From Oscillospiraceae bacterium (GTDB lineage Bacteria > Bacillota > Clostridia > Oscillospirales > Oscillospiraceae), in NCBI GenBank assembly GCA_910575815.1, contig CAJTFN010000006.1, positions 1 to 64,000 of the forward strand: DNA of 64,000 bases, written 5' to 3'. Made by a program: the position numbers and the translations under genes. The notes below the pieces were generated by a model. The model searched no databases and was not told the DNA's origin. It was given only the letters and a program-made list of their open reading frames with translations. Below, in pieces: positions 60,960-64,000 of this stretch. The stretch's first letter is position 1; each line of letters begins with the position of its first letter.

Positions 60960-60994
60960 TAAAAATACCGCACAAAGCCTCAGCCTTGTGCGGT
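60960..60994 (-). terminator. Terminator of the small membrane gene
   Basis: Minus-strand stem TACCGCACAA / TTGTGCGGTA followed by TTTTTAG. Confidence 0.75.
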
Positions 60995-61122
60995 AGATGC
61001 CCACCCGTTTTTATCTGATGTTCGTTTTGATAAAACCGAAGCTTATGAATGTCGCAAGGAGATTTTCAAAAACACGCGGCGGAGAGCCGCCTTTCCGGAC
61101 TGTCCCCGGCAAAAACGGGGTA

Positions 61123-61371
61123 TCACTCCGGTTTTTGCAGTTGATCGTTGACCTTTTTGACTTCCTCTTGCAGTTTTTGAATCTCCTCATAAAGAATGAC
61201 TGCAACGCCAACTACCAGCCCCGCCAGAAGAATCAATCCGATGTAAAGGGGATAGAGGAAGCTTTGTTCCGGCCCGCCGCCGATGAGCGGCTTGAGCAAG
61301 ACATTCCATAGCCCGCCGAAGAGCACTATGGCGAGAAACATTCCCGCCATGGCAGCAATCACTTTCTTCAT
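61123..61371 (-). CDS. Small two-helix membrane protein
   Basis: An 82-residue protein with helices near 5-25 and 38-60 and a charged C-terminal coiled segment (YEEIQKLQEEVKKVNDQLQ). The ATG at 61371 is preferred to 61389 because AAAGGAG lies 9 bases upstream. No family recognised; a terminator follows. Confidence 0.65.
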   Translation of the reverse strand: MKKVIAAMAGMFLAIVLFGGLWNVLLKPLIGGGPEQSFLYPLYIGLILLAGLVVGVAVILYEEIQKLQEEVKKVNDQLQKPE

Positions 61372-61429
61372 CCGTTTGTCTCCTTTCAAGCCTCAATAGA
61401 ATAGTTTTATATTATCACCGGCCTCTATT

Positions 61430-61660
61430 CATTTCAACCCTTATTTCCGGACGCTGTACGCACAGCGAAGAGGCGGGAGACCCGCCCCTCCGGGGCGTCC
61501 TGTTTGCAAACGGTCCCCGGGGATGTGCCCTCTTGCGAACAGGAGTGCCCGGTTTGGCAATGGCATCCTGTAGGGGCAAACCTGTGCATCCCCCCGGCGC
61601 TTCCGACAAAAGGGTCCCTACGCACTCCTCTTTTAAAAATGCGCGGGAGGACCCGTCCCC
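61430..61660. repeat. GC-rich intergenic repeat-like stretch
   Basis: Contains several short inverted elements: GGCGGGAGACCCGCC-type palindrome at 61471, TCCGGGGCGTCC, a CCCCGGGGA core near 61517 and the phrase CCTGTAGGGGCAAACCTG. Such TGTAGGGGC-containing stretches are often repeated between genes in related gut Firmicutes. No gene is supported. Confidence 0.35.
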
Positions 61661-61673
61661 GCGGACATTCCGC

Positions 61674-61702
61674 TTGACTTTTCCCCCCAAAGCGTGGATA
61701 AT
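61674..61702 (+). promoter_or_regulatory. Promoter of gltX
   Basis: TTGACT, 17-base spacer, GATAAT; 54 bases upstream of the start. No T-box hairpin or T-box core is visible before the gene. Confidence 0.65.
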
Positions 61703-61756
61703 GACAATGTCTAAAAAATACGCCGGGGCACTCCCGGCTTGACCAGGAGGTTTTTT

Positions 61757-63250
61757 ATGGCTACCGACAGCCGTTTCTTCCAGGACATGGAGGACCGGAT
61801 TCCAAAAGGACAGGTACGCACCCGCTTCGCCCCCTCCCCCACGGGCTACATGCACGTTGGCAATCTCCGCACCGCCCTGTACACCTGGCTCATCGCCCGG
61901 CATCACCACGGCACCTTCATCCTCCGCATCGAGGACACAGACCAGGGCCGCCTGGTGGAGGGCGCCACAGACGTGATCTACCGCACCATGGCCGAGTGTG
62001 GCCTGACCCACGACGAGGGCCCCGACGTGGGCGGGCCTGTGGGACCCTACATCCAGTCGGAACGCCGGGACCTCTACGGAAAATACGCCCAGCTCCTGGT
62101 GGAAAAGGGCGCGGCCTACTACTGCTTCTGCGAGAAAACCGAGTCCGAGGAGGACTCCGGCGAGTTCAACCGGGCCGCCGACCCCTGCCGGGACCTGAGC
62201 CAGGAGGAGATCGACGCCAATCTCCTGGCAGGACGGCCCTACGTCATCCGCCAGCGCATTCCCCAGGAGGGGACCACCACCTTCCACGACGTCTCCTTCG
62301 GGGACATCACCGTGGAGAACAAGACCCTGGACGATCAGGTCCTTCTCAAACGGGACGGCCTGCCCACCTACAACTTCGCCAACGTGGTGGACGATCACCT
62401 CATGGGCATCACCCACGTGGTCCGGGGCAGCGAATATCTCTCCTCCGCCCCAAAGTATAACCTTCTCTACGAGGCCTTCGGCTGGGACATTCCCACCTAT
62501 GTCCACTGTTCCCCCGTCATGCGGGACCAGCACAACAAGATGAGCAAGCGCCACGGGGACCCCTCCTACGAGGACCTGATCGCCCAGGGTTATCTGACCT
62601 CTGCCGTGCTGAACTACGTGGCCCTTCTGGGCTGGGCCCCCAAGGGGGAGCGCAGCGAACAGGAGGTCTTCTCCCTGGCGGAACTGGTAGACGCCTTCGA
62701 CATCGCGGGCATCTCCAAATCCCCCGCCATCTTTGACCTGGAGAAGCTGACCTATTTCAACGCCCTCTACCTCCGGGCCATGACCCCGGAGGACTTCGTC
62801 AAAACCGCCGGGCCCTATATCCGCCAGAGCGTAAAGAACCCCTCCATCGACGTCTCCGCCGTAGCCGCCCTTCTCCAGGCCCGCTGTGAAAAGCTGACGG
62901 ACATCCCGGAGAAGGTGGACTTCTTTGACGCCCTTCCGGACTACGACGCTGCTCTTTTCACCAACAAGAAGTCCAAAACCGACGGCGCGGTCTCCAAAAA
63001 AATGCTGGAAGCCGCGATCCCCGCCCTGGAGTCCCTGGCAAGCTGGACCCAGGACACCGTTCACGACGGCCTCATCGCTCTCGCGGAATCCCTGGGCGTA
63101 AAGAACGCCACCCTGATGTGGCCCGTCCGCATCGCCGCCGCCGGCAAGCAGGTCACCCCCGGCGGCGCGGTAGAAATCTGCCATATCCTGGGCCAGGAGG
63201 AGACCCTCTCCCGCCTGCGCAAGGGTCTGGATAAGCTGAGCGCTCAATGA
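61757..63250 (+). CDS. gltX: Glutamate--tRNA ligase
   Basis: A 497-residue class I aminoacyl-tRNA synthetase with the HIGH-type motif PSPTGYMHVGNLRTALY, the KMSKS loop HNKMSKRHGD and the LRIEDTDQ and TYNFANVVDDHLMGITHVVRG segments. Length is normal for the discriminating or non-discriminating bacterial enzyme. AGGAGG lies 7 bases before the start. It charges tRNA-Glu (and tRNA-Gln where GatCAB is used). Confidence 0.96.
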   Translation: MATDSRFFQDMEDRIPKGQVRTRFAPSPTGYMHVGNLRTALYTWLIARHHHGTFILRIEDTDQGRLVEGATDVIYRTMAECGLTHDEGPDVGGPVGPYIQSERRDLYGKYAQLLVEKGAAYYCFCEKTESEEDSGEFNRAADPCRDLSQEEIDANLLAGRPYVIRQRIPQEGTTTFHDVSFGDITVENKTLDDQVLLKRDGLPTYNFANVVDDHLMGITHVVRGSEYLSSAPKYNLLYEAFGWDIPTYVHCSPVMRDQHNKMSKRHGDPSYEDLIAQGYLTSAVLNYVALLGWAPKGERSEQEVFSLAELVDAFDIAGISKSPAIFDLEKLTYFNALYLRAMTPEDFVKTAGPYIRQSVKNPSIDVSAVAALLQARCEKLTDIPEKVDFFDALPDYDAALFTNKKSKTDGAVSKKMLEAAIPALESLASWTQDTVHDGLIALAESLGVKNATLMWPVRIAAAGKQVTPGGAVEICHILGQEETLSRLRKGLDKLSAQ

Positions 63251-63357
63251 AACGCCGGGAGAGCAGAGAGGACATTCCCTGACCTCCCCGTCCCTCTATA
63301 TTCATATAGTATTCCTAGTCTGACATTCATTTTCCAAAAACGAAAGGACCTTATCAT

Positions 63358-64000
63358 ATGAGCAACCTCACCATTCCCGCCGGCTACAAAATGCCCCTGA
63401 GCAACAACGAGCTTCAGCGGGCCATCGAGCTCATCCACGAGGACTTCCAACGAAACCTCACCCTCCGGCTGAACCTCCACCGGGTCTCCGCCCCCCTGTT
63501 CGTGGACGGGCGCACCGGCTTAAACGACGATCTGAACGGCGTGGAGCGTCCCGTCAGCTTTGACATTCCCGACGTTGGCACCGAGGGACAGGTGGTCCAC
63601 TCCCTGGCCAAGTGGAAACGCCTGGCTTTAAAGCGCTATGAATTCCCCCTGGGCATGGGCCTGTTCACCGACATGAACGCCATCCGCCGGGACGAAATCG
63701 TGGACAATCTCCACTCCATTTACGTGGACCAATGGGACTGGGAAAAGCACATCGCCCAGGAGGACCGGAATCTTCAGTATTTGAAGGACACGGTCCAGAA
63801 CATTGTGGGCGCCCTGTGCGACACCGCCTCCGTCCTGCGGAATCACTTCCCCGTTCTCAGCTTCCGGCCCGACCGGGACGTGTACTTCCTCACCACCCAG
63901 GAGCTGGAGGACCGCTACCCCCATCTGACCCCCACGGAGCGGGAAACGGAAATCTGCCGGGAGCACCAGACGGTGTTCCTCATGCAAATCGGCAAGACTC
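63358..64000 (+). CDS. asnA: Aspartate--ammonia ligase, 5' part
   Basis: The first 214 residues of AsnA (normal length about 330-340); the gene runs off the window. Typical parts are FQRNLTLRLNLHRVSAPLFV, GLNDDLNGVERPVSFDIPD, VVHSLAKWKRLALKRYEFPLGMGLFTDMNAIRRDE and DNLHSIYVDQWDWEKHI. It makes asparagine from aspartate, ammonia and ATP. AAAGGACC precedes the ATG. Confidence 0.93.
   Translation, partial: MSNLTIPAGYKMPLSNNELQRAIELIHEDFQRNLTLRLNLHRVSAPLFVDGRTGLNDDLNGVERPVSFDIPDVGTEGQVVHSLAKWKRLALKRYEFPLGMGLFTDMNAIRRDEIVDNLHSIYVDQWDWEKHIAQEDRNLQYLKDTVQNIVGALCDTASVLRNHFPVLSFRPDRDVYFLTTQELEDRYPHLTPTERETEICREHQTVFLMQIGKT

Noticed and set aside
61415-63247. Long minus-strand open frame of 610 codons
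   Set aside because: Antisense shadow of gltX; Gly/Val-rich and without ribosome site.
61373-63357. T-box leaders before gltX or asnA
   Set aside because: No T-box core sequence and no antiterminator/terminator pair were visible.
1-64000. CRISPR arrays, rRNA and tRNA genes
   Set aside because: No regularly spaced repeats and no conserved rRNA or tRNA sequence were found on reading both strands; absence was judged by eye, not by a search program.

Overview
The window reads as DNA of a GC-rich anaerobic Firmicute of the Clostridia, most likely a gut Oscillospiraceae (Flavonifractor/Lawsonibacter/Intestinimonas-like). This is inference from the gene families (YlmH, DUF896, HxlR, LytTR, TRAP, AsnA), strong AGGAGG ribosome binding sites and sigma-A promoters; no rRNA or tRNA gene is present to fix taxonomy. 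The window is bacterial chromosome carrying the right-hand part of an integrative mobile element.

Region 1-19,680 (mobile element, mosaic). It opens with a VirD4/TraG coupling-protein remnant and a TnpV gene and closes with a small sigma factor, a HTH protein, a SHOCT-like protein and a large serine recombinase, the usual right end of Clostridial conjugative or mobilisable elements. Between these lie two cargo modules that look like antimicrobial-peptide or envelope-stress defence. Module 1 is response regulator, histidine kinase, FtsX permease, ATPase and lipoprotein. Module 2 is a CprABC/BcrAB-like ABC exporter with small membrane protein, divergent from GNAT, response regulator, metallophosphoesterase and histidine kinase. 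A frameshifted radical SAM gene with a winged-helix partner, a tyrosine recombinase, and fragments of mobC and another element gene show that older elements were nested here and decayed.

Region 19,741-31,797 (chromosome, mostly minus strand). Two further two-component/ABC modules (RR-HK-ATPase-double FtsX permease; RR-ATPase-permease-HK) flank a pair of small coiled-coil or linker-rich proteins and a GHKL kinase/LytTR regulator pair. Three of the four OmpR-type modules in the window have one or more promoters with direct repeats 11 bp apart that fit as operators for the neighbouring regulator; the fourth (19.7-24.7 kb) carries a near-identical 23-bp site at two promoters.

Region 32,000-44,900. 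A dCache chemoreceptor, a radical SAM protein divergent from an HxlR regulator across a palindrome, an ABC exporter with a downstream ylmH/DUF4177/DUF896/XpaC run, a membrane-anchored XRE protein, and an ECF sigma/anti-sigma pair followed by a secreted stalk-domain protein. The sigma gene and the stalk-domain gene share a TGWAAT-N17-CGTTTACC promoter, so the three genes look like a self-contained ECF regulon.

Region 44,900-64,000. A carboxylate-use operon (LysR, TRAP DctPQM, MaoC hydratase, CoA-transferase), an orphan phage tail-collar gene, a DUF4230/membrane pair, an XRE regulator, a Cof-type HAD phosphatase, an orphan oligopeptide-binding lipoprotein behind a palindromic operator, a Bax-inhibitor-like membrane protein, a zincin, a phosphoglycolate-phosphatase-like HAD, a broken DMT transporter, gltX and the 5' part of asnA.
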